Assembly (NCBI GenBank): GCA_028284415.1
Contig: JANQRU010000004.1
Location: 1,116,001-1,180,000, forward strand
Direction: 5' to 3'
From: Pyrinomonadaceae bacterium
GTDB lineage: Bacteria > Acidobacteriota > Blastocatellia > Pyrinomonadales > Pyrinomonadaceae
Length of the DNA: 64,000 nt
In this document: positions 9,378 to 16,952 of the stretch, piece after piece
Numbering within the stretch: position 1 is the first letter of the stretch
Layout of the letters: each line of letters begins with the position of its first letter
Position numbers and translations under genes: made by a program
The notes under the pieces: generated by a model
What the model was told of the DNA's origin: nothing
The model's input: only the letters and a program-made list of their open reading frames with translations
The model's database searches: none

Positions 9378-11087
9378 ATGAAAAAAAAGAAATCAGATTC
9401 GACTAATGAAAATCAATCAACTGAAGATCAACAAAACTCTGAAGTAAGTACAGAGTCTTCTCCAAATAGAAATAGTTATGTTCCGGCTCTATGGGAAAAA
9501 ATTGTTGCCGCTGTGTGTGCAGTTTCTATTATTTCCTTTGTTATTTACTTGGCAATACGCAATGAACCCATTATTGACCCCAATGTTGTAATCTTTTTTC
9601 GCATATGTCTAAGTTTAGCTATCGCAATAGTTGGTGCTGTAATTCCCGGTTTCTTGCAGATAGATTTTACAAGTCCTAGAGGAATAATAATACGTGCAGG
9701 CGGGGCACTTGCTTTGTTTGTGCTTAGTTACATTTACACACCAACCGTAATAAAGCCTTTAAAACTGATAGAATCTCCCCCTAAAGAACCTGAAATAATA
9801 GACACAAAGCCAGTCAGTAAAATTAAACCAATAGGGTTAAAAAAGCCAAATCCTAATCAAAATGACAGCAATGCAAAGGCTAAACACAATAGTTTTGAAG
9901 AGTATTTAGCTGAAACTAATAAGCAATTTTTTGATGAGTTTTCATCTCTTATTCAGGAGTCAAAGGAAGGTAATAAAAAAAGAGAATGGAAACCAATAGT
10001 AGCTGCAGGGGGTATTGGAAAATCAACTCTATTCAAAGGCTTAAAGAAAAAATATCCAGAATTAATTCATATTGTTAAACTGGATAACTTAAAAGATGAA
10101 ATGGATTTACGTGACATTGACGACCTTATTGATATAGGTGGAACCAAAAAGGGACCAAATTCCACCATGTTAGGTTTTGGTACTAAAGAGCAAAGCCCTT
10201 CAGTTCAAAACTCGCCAGAGTTATCAGAATTACTTGAGAAGTTTAATATTAAACTTGAGAAAGATACTCCTGCCTTTATCGTCATAGATAGTATAGATGA
10301 GATTCACCCTTTAAGTGCAGAATCAGTGCTTAGAAAAGTAAATAAAGCCTTACAATCTGATGAAAATTTACCAGATTTTTGCTATGTATACATAGTAGGA
10401 AGACCTGAAGGTTTTGCAGGTTATTATAAAGATCCAAACTTTAAAATAAAGCCAGAGATTTATGAAATTTCGTTCCCCAGATATGAAACTATACAAGATG
10501 TTAAAGTTTTAACGAAATTTCTGGAGGATACCAATGACATAACAAAAAAAGATATAAATTCATTGATTAATCTGGCAGATAATAAACCCTTTGTGTTTGA
10601 GAGTATTCATATCCTATCAATAGCAGCAGATTTAATCAGAGGTGAAGCACAAACTATTTTAGAAAAACAGAGGAATAACGAAGAAATTCACTCAAAAATT
10701 CTGAATCAAATTCTTGCCAGAAACTCTCTTTCCCATAATCGTCCGAATTCTAATCGTAGTGATTATATCAAACTTTTGGAAGAAATAGCTTCTAAATATA
10801 CTGATGTTGACGAGAATGGTTTTTTTCAAGTTGAATGGTCTGATCAAGTAGAAATCGAAATTAAGAATGATAATAATAAGAAAGTGTTTTTGAAATATGA
10901 AGTAGCTAACACGCTTTCAAGATCAGGTGTGGCTTATATGAATCCTGTAGATTTAAGAAATCCTAGATTCCGTTTTTTACCAAGTTGGCTACATGAACAT
11001 CTAGTTTCTTCTAGAAATAAGAGAGTCAAAAGTGAATATGAAAAATTAAAGTCTGAGTATGAAAAAAAATATGGAAGAATTAATTAG
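9378..11087 (+). CDS. membrane-anchored STAND/NACHT-like ATPase
   Basis: A 569-residue protein with a polar 35-residue N terminus and three membrane segments (about 41-60, 74-97 and 107-126; first KIVAAVCAVSIISFVIYLAI), then a cytosolic NTPase. The P-loop is GGIGKSTLFKG (about 212-222), Walker B is AFIVIDSIDEI (about 298-308), and a sensor-like YIVGRPEGF follows near 340. This order fits STAND/NACHT-type signal NTPases. The C-terminal 200 residues are helical to mixed, ending in a basic tail with a repeated SEYEKLK unit. No effector domain is recognised, so a membrane-associated outcome is inferred. It sits beside the micro-ORF chain and the patatin gene. An origin in defence or stress signalling is plausible but unproven. 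Confidence 0.7.
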   Translation: MKKKKSDSTNENQSTEDQQNSEVSTESSPNRNSYVPALWEKIVAAVCAVSIISFVIYLAIRNEPIIDPNVVIFFRICLSLAIAIVGAVIPGFLQIDFTSPRGIIIRAGGALALFVLSYIYTPTVIKPLKLIESPPKEPEIIDTKPVSKIKPIGLKKPNPNQNDSNAKAKHNSFEEYLAETNKQFFDEFSSLIQESKEGNKKREWKPIVAAGGIGKSTLFKGLKKKYPELIHIVKLDNLKDEMDLRDIDDLIDIGGTKKGPNSTMLGFGTKEQSPSVQNSPELSELLEKFNIKLEKDTPAFIVIDSIDEIHPLSAESVLRKVNKALQSDENLPDFCYVYIVGRPEGFAGYYKDPNFKIKPEIYEISFPRYETIQDVKVLTKFLEDTNDITKKDINSLINLADNKPFVFESIHILSIAADLIRGEAQTILEKQRNNEEIHSKILNQILARNSLSHNRPNSNRSDYIKLLEEIASKYTDVDENGFFQVEWSDQVEIEIKNDNNKKVFLKYEVANTLSRSGVAYMNPVDLRNPRFRFLPSWLHEHLVSSRNKRVKSEYEKLKSEYEKKYGRIN

Positions 11088-11218
11088 AGATAACAATTTA
11101 CACAAAAAATGAAGTTAATACCATTTCCTTCATTTTCAAAGCTTTACAGGAAAGTTAATGTAATCTTTACCATTCTTTAACATAATTTTAGGACTAAAAA
11201 AAAAGTAGGGTGTGAGTA

Positions 11219-11287
11219 ATGGTCTTAAAATCAACCTATAATAAAGTCTCAGGTTCGATATTACTGTGGCAGGTTTGCCTCAGATGA
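11219..11287 (+). CDS. micro-ORF 1 of an overlapping chain (22 codons)
   Basis: ATG at 11219 preceded by AGGG at fair spacing. Encodes 22 residues starting MVLKSTYNKV and ending QVCLR. Its TGA overlaps the next ATG in an ATGA junction at 11284-11287. It is too short for a family call; it may be chance or part of a decayed gene. Confidence 0.25.
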   Translation: MVLKSTYNKVSGSILLWQVCLR

Positions 11288-11382
11288 GCCTTTGGGGAGG
11301 CAACAAAAGTTTTATAGAAAAAACCAAAAAACCCCGTAAATCATCCTACTCTCAAGCTTCCGAAGAAGAAAAGGAAAAATGA
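11284..11382 (+). CDS. micro-ORF 2 of the chain (32 codons)
   Basis: Starts in an ATGA overlap with the previous frame. Encodes MSLWGGNKSFIEKTKKPRKS, then a polar tail SYSQASEEEKEK: a basic segment followed by an acidic one. Its TGA overlaps the ATG of the next frame at 11379-11382, again as ATGA. The 5' end lies inside a hairpin (TTGCCTC at 11275-11281 pairs with GAGGCAA at 11297-11303), which could limit initiation. Confidence 0.35.
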   Translation: MSLWGGNKSFIEKTKKPRKSSYSQASEEEKEK

Positions 11383-11471
11383 GTTTTGAACAGTTGGTGC
11401 TACATAATTTGCTCATGGAAGATCTTTATTTGAAGAGATATCCGATTATGCGGGTTGGCGACATTTATTAA
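11379..11471 (+). CDS. micro-ORF 3 of the chain (30 codons)
   Basis: ATG at 11379 with AAAAGGAAAA just upstream, so it has the best ribosome binding site of the three. Encodes MSFEQLVLHNLLMEDLYLKR and a short end PIMRVGDIY. It ends 20 bases before the convergent patatin gene's stop. Either three translationally coupled peptides or one gene cut by frameshifts would explain the chain. Confidence 0.35.
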   Translation: MSFEQLVLHNLLMEDLYLKRYPIMRVGDIY

Positions 11472-11491
11472 TATAGTTGATAGCTTTTTTT

Positions 11492-12772
11492 CTACCCATT
11501 ATAAAGCCTTTTTAAGCTTAATCTTGAACCGCTATTTTTTAGGACATTTTTTACTTTATTTTCATCGACCCATTGGATATGTGGCGGATTTAAAACGTCT
11601 TTGTCGAGGTCTAAGTTTGGATACTCCCTCGCTAACTTCATCATCGCCACAAAGTATCCATGATTTTCTAAGATTTGAGATTCTTCTTCAGTGAAATGAT
11701 CTAAATCCGTTCTGATGCCTGCCAACACATTTTTAGCAAGTATTCCCGAATACCCTAGAAAAGGACTTTTCCTTTCATTTTGCCGTCCATTTCCGATCCC
11801 AAAATAAGCTCCCTGATAGCGAGCATAGGAATTGTTAGCCGTACTTTCTTTATACTTAAAAGTATAAAAATTTTGTTTCCGAAGTCCAGCGACCTGATTC
11901 ATTGTGTTAGAGACGTACCGCATAAATTTAGAAACAAAAAAGTTCGGACTGTCGAATGCAAAAGGTTGTCCTCCGTCAGATACTAAAACAGTATCGTATG
12001 CCCGGTTTTTATTAACTATTTTATCAATCGGTTCTAAACCCAAGTTATCGTAAACTCCACCATCGGTAAATTGTGTTCTGGAAAGTAGTGTTTTCTGGTC
12101 AGCTTTTTTATACCTGCCTCCCTTAAAATCTAGTTCTGATAGATTTAATTCGACGGGACCGAAAATAGGTGGAAAACACGATGACATCATAACTGCCCGA
12201 GCCAGTGACCAATTGCTTATTTTTTCTGAGTAACCAATCTGGTAATCTCCACTTTTGATTCTCCTAAATTCCCAGTTTATTCCAAAGGTAAGATTGGCGG
12301 TATTAAATATAAATTTCGGAGTTTGAGGTAAATCTTTTAGCTTTATTTCAGTAATCTCACCTTCTTTATTTTCAAATGACGTTAATTTCTTTTTATATTT
12401 CTTCTCTAGATGATTAGCACGAAATTTAGGGAATTTCCAATTCCACAACAAGTGTGTAATAAAGGGAATCGTTCTAATATCATTCTGAACAAATTCCCGA
12501 AAGGGAGCGGAAACTTGTTTTTCCCAATCAATGAACCCAAGTCCACGGTTTATCTCATTTTCTTTCAACATTCGAACAAGATGAGCTGAAATAATACTAC
12601 CACCTGATACAGAACTGATTGCCTTTACATTTTGCAAAACACCGATCCGATGTAAAAATCTGAGGACTCCCAAATGAAATAGGGCAGCACGGTAACCACC
12701 GCCTGATAGACATAAAGCAATATTCTTGGAATCAAACAGATGCGGAAGTTTTTCTGGTAATTTTTTCTGCAT
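11492..12772 (-). CDS. patatin-like phospholipase
   Basis: A 426-residue lipid acyl hydrolase of the patatin family. The oxyanion loop is LSGGGYRAALFHLG (about residues 21-34) and the nucleophile elbow is SSVSGGSII (G-x-S-x-G type Ser, about 57). The dyad Asp is in FTDGGVYDNLG (about 237-247). No signal peptide, so it is cytosolic unless exported by a special route. It is the last gene of the minus-strand series that includes the M15 peptidase (51-base gap) and EEP nuclease. Patatins serve as toxins or immune effectors in many bacteria, or in lipid turnover; nothing here decides between these. Confidence 0.85.
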   Translation of the reverse strand: MQKKLPEKLPHLFDSKNIALCLSGGGYRAALFHLGVLRFLHRIGVLQNVKAISSVSGGSIISAHLVRMLKENEINRGLGFIDWEKQVSAPFREFVQNDIRTIPFITHLLWNWKFPKFRANHLEKKYKKKLTSFENKEGEITEIKLKDLPQTPKFIFNTANLTFGINWEFRRIKSGDYQIGYSEKISNWSLARAVMMSSCFPPIFGPVELNLSELDFKGGRYKKADQKTLLSRTQFTDGGVYDNLGLEPIDKIVNKNRAYDTVLVSDGGQPFAFDSPNFFVSKFMRYVSNTMNQVAGLRKQNFYTFKYKESTANNSYARYQGAYFGIGNGRQNERKSPFLGYSGILAKNVLAGIRTDLDHFTEEESQILENHGYFVAMMKLAREYPNLDLDKDVLNPPHIQWVDENKVKNVLKNSGSRLSLKRLYNG

Positions 12773-12822
12773 TCTTTATCAGTAGCTCACCTATATTCTT
12801 AAGAGATGTAAACAATCCTGTT

Positions 12823-13578
12823 TTACTGGTTATATAGCTTGGGATTTATATCTCTTATATGCTCCGCAAAATACCTCTCCATCCTCTTTTTTGTTAAAAC
12901 CTCTCTCCCCAATATACCTTCAGCTTGGTAAAGCCTGAGAAGGTAATCTATCTGTACTTTTTCAACATATTGAGTGAAAAACAAAGAAGATAAGGGTTTG
13001 TATGTATAATGCCACGGTTCATAATCAAATCCCTTTCGCTTCTCATCATCGGTGTAAACCAGAAAGAAACCAAATTTATGAGCGTTTTCTTGAAGCCATC
13101 GGAAGGCGTTATAAAAAGCACCACCGGCTTGGAAATGTTCTTTCTCAAGCTTGAGTTTTGGAGAATTACTGACCTTTTGATAGAGATCGATGTCGGTTCC
13201 CCAATGATGACGAGATGTGCCCGGGATAGTTGAAACTGTAATTATTTCTTGGACAGCTTCCCGCGGAGTCTTTCCCGCTTGGGTAAATTTCCTAAACTTA
13301 TTATTCCAAATTGTCTTTTGCCTTTGAAAGTTACGATAACGGGAAGCCAGCCGTAGCTTGATATGAGCCTCATTTTTTGCCGCCTTTTTCATCTCCTTAA
13401 ATTTTATTAACGGCTCATTAAAAAGTATCTGTCGTTCTTTATCAAAAAGATTAGTGTCGGCTCTTCCCGTTAATTCATTGATAGAAAACTCTTTTGTGAA
13501 AGCAAAGCTTTGCTTAGACAAAACACTCAAAGCAATTCCACCTAAAACGGAGTCTTTAATAAAGCATCTTCTGTTCAT
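12823..13578 (-). CDS. Tat-exported M15 D-Ala-D-Ala carboxypeptidase (VanY-like)
   Basis: A 251-residue zinc peptidase of family M15B. The N terminus has a twin-arginine type signal (NRRCFIKDSVLGGIALSVLS). The zinc motif is TSRHHWGTDIDLY (S-x-H-x-x-G-x-x-x-D, about residues 123-135), with the third ligand in YEPWHYTY (about 184-191). The family trims peptidoglycan stem peptides or acts as a wall endopeptidase. It starts seven bases after the EEP nuclease gene ends, inside one operon, and the patatin gene follows. Export to the periplasm agrees with a wall-cleaving role. Confidence 0.85.
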   Translation of the reverse strand: MNRRCFIKDSVLGGIALSVLSKQSFAFTKEFSINELTGRADTNLFDKERQILFNEPLIKFKEMKKAAKNEAHIKLRLASRYRNFQRQKTIWNNKFRKFTQAGKTPREAVQEIITVSTIPGTSRHHWGTDIDLYQKVSNSPKLKLEKEHFQAGGAFYNAFRWLQENAHKFGFFLVYTDDEKRKGFDYEPWHYTYKPLSSLFFTQYVEKVQIDYLLRLYQAEGILGREVLTKKRMERYFAEHIRDINPKLYNQ

Positions 13579-13584
13579 AAAAGT

Positions 13585-14517
13585 TTAGTCATCATCTCTT
13601 AATACCCGTACAAGAAACCGAATCATGTAATGGTCGGAGAAAAACTTCTTAAAGTTTTGCCTTGAAACACCTGACAACTTAAAAACATCCATTTGGGCAT
13701 TTCTAAACTCCGGCTGATTGGTAGCGACAAAAGCCCGGTCAAATGGAACTCTTCCACCCGTTGTTGTCGGTCTATCAGAACTATTTAAGTCAATAAATCC
13801 AGCCCGTGTAAAGTTTACAACCGTTTGCTCGGTTGCCCGCATAACATTGGCATCACCGATAATGATGATATCCTGATCGCTAAACTGCCTTCGTACACTT
13901 GCTAAACTTCTGACTAAAATCTGAGCCTCTCGGGTTCTCTGCTGAGCTGCCCCGCGACTCGTGTTGGCTTTCATATGAATCGGAATAATGACAAAATCTG
14001 ACCTGTTTCTGCCAGCCCGAAACTTCATTGCCGTTGCCCAGCGATCCCAGTACCTGACCCTCCCTCCCGGCACTTGAAGAGGAATCCTAAATGGCATACC
14101 CACTCTGGTTACTTTTCTTGCATTCCAAGCAATCCCGGTTAATTGCGAGGGATTTGTCTGACTGCGTTTGGGAAAGAGAATATATCGCCAGCGGGAACGG
14201 CGATTACGGGAACCCTCACTATTTAAAATCTTAAAAGCCTTATCTAAAATGCAATTGGTTTTTGTAAAAGGAGAACTATCGGTATCGCTTATTTCTTGGA
14301 GTGCTAACACATCGACCCGGCTTGCTTTGATATAACGGGCAATGTCAGCGGGCTTTTGTTCAACTCCGTTTACCCCTGTTCCCCGCCGACTAGTTGGAGA
14401 ACCAAGCCACTGGATATTCCATGCTCCAACACTGATATTTCTGGTTGTCTGCGGTTGGGCAAATAAAAGAGTATTTGCCAATACAAAAAACAATAATAAA
14501 CCTAATCCTTTCTTCAT
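13585..14517 (-). CDS. secreted endonuclease/exonuclease/phosphatase (EEP, DNase I-like) protein
   Basis: A 310-residue exported phosphodiesterase or nuclease. The start is the ATG at 14515-14517, because AAGGAG lies just before it and a signal peptide follows (LGLLLFFVLANTLLFAQ). EEP motifs in order: GAWNIQWLG (Asn), LALQEIS (metal Glu), PIHMKANTS (His), IIGDANVM (Asp and Asn) and FFSDHYMI (Ser-Asp-His). The full set suggests an active enzyme. It lies between a secreted Cys-rich protein and the M15 peptidase. Whether it cuts DNA, RNA or a phosphodiester lipid is not shown by the sequence. Confidence 0.8.
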   Translation of the reverse strand: MKKGLGLLLFFVLANTLLFAQPQTTRNISVGAWNIQWLGSPTSRRGTGVNGVEQKPADIARYIKASRVDVLALQEISDTDSSPFTKTNCILDKAFKILNSEGSRNRRSRWRYILFPKRSQTNPSQLTGIAWNARKVTRVGMPFRIPLQVPGGRVRYWDRWATAMKFRAGRNRSDFVIIPIHMKANTSRGAAQQRTREAQILVRSLASVRRQFSDQDIIIIGDANVMRATEQTVVNFTRAGFIDLNSSDRPTTTGGRVPFDRAFVATNQPEFRNAQMDVFKLSGVSRQNFKKFFSDHYMIRFLVRVLRDDD

Positions 14518-14562
14518 CTGTTTCTCCTTATTTATATAGCCATCTTTTATCAAAAAGTGATG

Positions 14563-15372
14563 TTAAAAAACAAAATGTAAATTATTCGAATAATCATCTT
14601 CACTTAAAAGTGAGACCATCGGTTTTGGAAAGTAAACCGAGCACTCCGTTATATCCATTGCTGATTTAAATAATTTTTCCGAGCAGCAATCTAGCCCATA
14701 TTTCCCAACCAAATCCTTCCCTCGGCAAGCCCCGTCTAAAAGCGGACGATATCTTGTTCCATCTGGCAAAAACCTCCGATTTGCTGAATAAGCACACTCC
14801 AAATCCCTTTTTAAGGTCGGTTGGTTTTGATATTTTCGGTTGAAAGCTTCCTGTCCGAGTTTTTTGCATTCATTATAAAGAATTTCATCTTTTCTTTTCC
14901 TTTCATAAGCTTTTTCCATCAAAGTTTTGCATTGCGAATGCTCTGGATCAGCAAAACAATTTATGCGGGTTTTAAGAGTTTCAACATTTCTTTTTAGGCG
15001 GCGACATTTTGCCCTTAATTTATTTGGCAAATCTCTTCGCTGACAATTTTCAGCAAAAAAAGTAATCGTAAAATCAAATCTATTTTTGGGTGGTCCGCCG
15101 CCCCGATAGGTAACATCAATACAATCAGAACTGCTTCCCGAAAAACAGATACGACACTTTTCACCACGCTGACATTTTTGTGGACGCCGACGTGAACTGG
15201 TCGGTTTATAAGCATTTAATGTCCCATTATGACGCGATGCAAAGACAACATGGGAATCACAATTTCCCGGGCAGGCTTTTCCATCATCATAAACTGTTAC
15301 CTGCATATTTCTTTGCCCATCTACATTAAATGTAAATAGAAGCAAGAAAATAAAAAAAGCGATTGATTTCAT
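14563..15372 (-). CDS. secreted cysteine-rich hypothetical protein
   Basis: A 269-residue protein with a signal peptide (SIAFFIFLLLFTFNVDGQ) and a strong AAGGAG ribosome binding site. The mature part is basic and carries about 18 cysteines, with runs such as CQRGEKCRICFSGSSSDC and LDCCSEKLF, suggesting disulfide bonding outside the cytoplasm. A coiled, charged centre (RLKRNVETLKTR) is present. No family recognised. It is 18 bases downstream of the SAF-domain gene and 45 bases upstream of the EEP nuclease, so it belongs to the same operon. Confidence 0.7.
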   Translation of the reverse strand: MKSIAFFIFLLLFTFNVDGQRNMQVTVYDDGKACPGNCDSHVVFASRHNGTLNAYKPTSSRRRPQKCQRGEKCRICFSGSSSDCIDVTYRGGGPPKNRFDFTITFFAENCQRRDLPNKLRAKCRRLKRNVETLKTRINCFADPEHSQCKTLMEKAYERKRKDEILYNECKKLGQEAFNRKYQNQPTLKRDLECAYSANRRFLPDGTRYRPLLDGACRGKDLVGKYGLDCCSEKLFKSAMDITECSVYFPKPMVSLLSEDDYSNNLHFVF

Positions 15373-15389
15373 GTTTTTTTCTCCTTGAC

Positions 15390-16208
15390 TTAATCTTCTT
15401 TGACCTTTGCTTTTTTAATCTCTTTGAGAACATAGATTTGAGAAGTTGCTAAAATATCTCTTACTTTCTGAAAATCGCCCTTTGATATGGCAACAGTAGC
15501 CTTAAATGTGTCACTACTTTCTAAAGTTTGAAGTAAAATAACATCATCTAAAGCAACTGATTTATGAGCGGAGTTTTGATGTGGGGATAACAATAAACAG
15601 ACCATTGAGTTTGCTCCTAAATCACTATTAAAATTCTCAGCCTTAACTAATACTGTGATAATTATTCGCCCATTCATCTTTTGACTTAAGGCACTATCTA
15701 GCAACTTATCAGGAGAAATAATCGAATTTGGCAAGACTGATTTTAATGTATATCTTCCTAAAATCAGGGGTTTTAATTTCTCTGAACCATCGGCAACAAG
15801 CTCAGACTCGGTAATTCTATAAAAAGCCGGTATTTCTTTTTTTGCCTTAACTACATTCTGGTCAGTCACCCCCCTCCAAACATTAAGAAAACTGCCTGCC
15901 AAAACAAATGTAATTATCAGAATGATAAAAAGATGAAAACCAATTTGTTTTTTATATTGAGAAACAATTTTTAATGCTTTTTCAAAGGATGGTTTAGATT
16001 CAATTGAGGAAAGAGGCTGAGAGCTATTTAAATATAAATCTTTTACTGAGTTCTGATTAAAACTATCTAAAACACCAAAGGCAATGACGACACCTTTATC
16101 CAGCGAATAGTTTGTGGCAAAGTCTTCAAGTCCAGTATCGAGGTCTTTACCAATTTCTTTCCAAACCTCTACCGAACTTAAAAGCTTAGAGCTACCGTCA
16201 TTCCCCAT
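15390..16208 (-). CDS. single-pass membrane protein with SAF-like domain
   Basis: A 272-residue protein. Residues 1-90 are cytosolic and unrecognised, 91-110 form one membrane helix (FHLFIILIITFVLAGSFLNV), and the outer part begins with a SAF-like motif (NVVKAKKEIPAFYRITESEL, about 118-137; then GRYTLKSVLPNSIISPDKLL). SAF domains occur in FlgA and CpaB pilus or flagellar chaperones. The last 70 residues are beta-rich. AAGGAG precedes the ATG. It follows the HU gene by 42 bases. The similarity to CpaB suggests an envelope assembly role; this is inference. Confidence 0.65.
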   Translation of the reverse strand: MGNDGSSKLLSSVEVWKEIGKDLDTGLEDFATNYSLDKGVVIAFGVLDSFNQNSVKDLYLNSSQPLSSIESKPSFEKALKIVSQYKKQIGFHLFIILIITFVLAGSFLNVWRGVTDQNVVKAKKEIPAFYRITESELVADGSEKLKPLILGRYTLKSVLPNSIISPDKLLDSALSQKMNGRIIITVLVKAENFNSDLGANSMVCLLLSPHQNSAHKSVALDDVILLQTLESSDTFKATVAISKGDFQKVRDILATSQIYVLKEIKKAKVKED

Positions 16209-16250
16209 GTTGCTTTCTCCTTGAAATTACTAGATATATTAATTTTACTC

Positions 16251-16577
16251 CTACCAGTCAGGGTCTCCCTCTTTGCCGGGATCGCCCGGAAGACTAACCG
16301 CATCTTTCATTGCTTTACCAACACGGAATTTAACGGTTGTTTTAGCAGGAATTTTGATTGACTCACCCGTTGCCGGATTACGACCTGTCCGAGCTTTGCG
16401 TCTAGCCCTTACCAACTTTCCAAATCCCGGAATTGTGAATTCGCCATTTTTCTTAACTTCTTTGGTAGCAAGTTCTGATAGCGTATCAAAAAACTCTTTT
16501 GCCTGAGCTTTTGTTAAGCCTGTTTTATCAGCCAGATGAGAAACTATTTCTACTTGTGTCATTCGTTTACTAGCCAT
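16251..16577 (-). CDS. HU-family DNA-binding protein with extra GDPDW tail
   Basis: A 108-residue HU/IHF protein. The canonical fold is complete: helical dimer part (MTQVEIVSHLADKTGLTKAQ), then GEFTIPGFGKLVRARRKART and the beta-arm GRNPATGESIKIPAKTTVKF, closing with GKAMKDAV. Typical HU ends here at about 90 residues. This one adds SLPGDPGKEGDPDW before the stop. The same end, LPG....GDPDW, closes the short frame at 16602-16679. HU bends and packs DNA; the tail must have a different, unknown job. Its place among envelope and hydrolase genes is unusual for HU. The start ATG at 16575-16577 has no strong Shine-Dalgarno. Confidence 0.9.
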   Translation of the reverse strand: MASKRMTQVEIVSHLADKTGLTKAQAKEFFDTLSELATKEVKKNGEFTIPGFGKLVRARRKARTGRNPATGESIKIPAKTTVKFRVGKAMKDAVSLPGDPGKEGDPDW

Positions 16578-16601
16578 AATCTTCTTGCCTCATTTTTTTA
16601 T

Positions 16602-16679
16602 TTACCAATCAGGGTCTCCTGGTTTACTGGCACCACCCGGTAAAATCGCTCCGAGAACTTCACCAATCACCCTTTCCAA
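16602..16679 (-). other. short open frame ending in the same GDPDW tail
   Basis: Directly after the TAA at 16683-16685 of the upstream 89-residue gene, the same reading frame stays open for 26 codons and ends ILPGGASKPGDPDW then TAA. The first initiation-type codons are TTG at 16677-16679 and GTG at 16668-16670; neither has a ribosome binding site. Nine of the last 14 residues match the HU tail, with several synonymous codon differences (TTA/CTT, GGT/GGC, GAT/GAC). Possible explanations are a nonsense-split 3' end of the 89-residue gene, stop readthrough, or a small peptide gene. Confidence 0.5.
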
Positions 16680-16682
16680 GTC

Positions 16683-16952
16683 TTATATCGCACTCGTTTC
16701 ATTTCTTCTCAAATTACAATAGAAACTCTGGTGGATTAAACTTAGGATTAGATCATTAATACTAATGTTTTGCTCATTAATTAGTTTTATCGTTTTTTCA
16801 ATTGTTGCCAGTTTGAAAAGTTTTTTACTGACCGAATCATGCATCCCTAAATCAACCGCTCTTTTGTTTTCATCAAATGAGGTGAATGTATCGGACATTT
16901 CTGTTAATGCCTGTTCAAGTATAGAATTAATATCAAGGCGACCTATTCTCAT
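16683..16952 (-). CDS. small hypothetical protein, 89 residues
   Basis: Soluble helical protein starting MRIGRLDINSILEQALTEM and ending NETSAI, not recognised. Its start overlaps the stop of the membrane protein gene at 16949-18379 by four bases, so translation is probably coupled. After its TAA the same frame continues for 26 more codons to the GDPDW end described at 16602-16679. The complete protein may therefore have been about 116 residues with that tail, or readthrough may make a longer form. Confidence 0.6.
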   Translation of the reverse strand: MRIGRLDINSILEQALTEMSDTFTSFDENKRAVDLGMHDSVSKKLFKLATIEKTIKLINEQNISINDLILSLIHQSFYCNLRRNETSAI

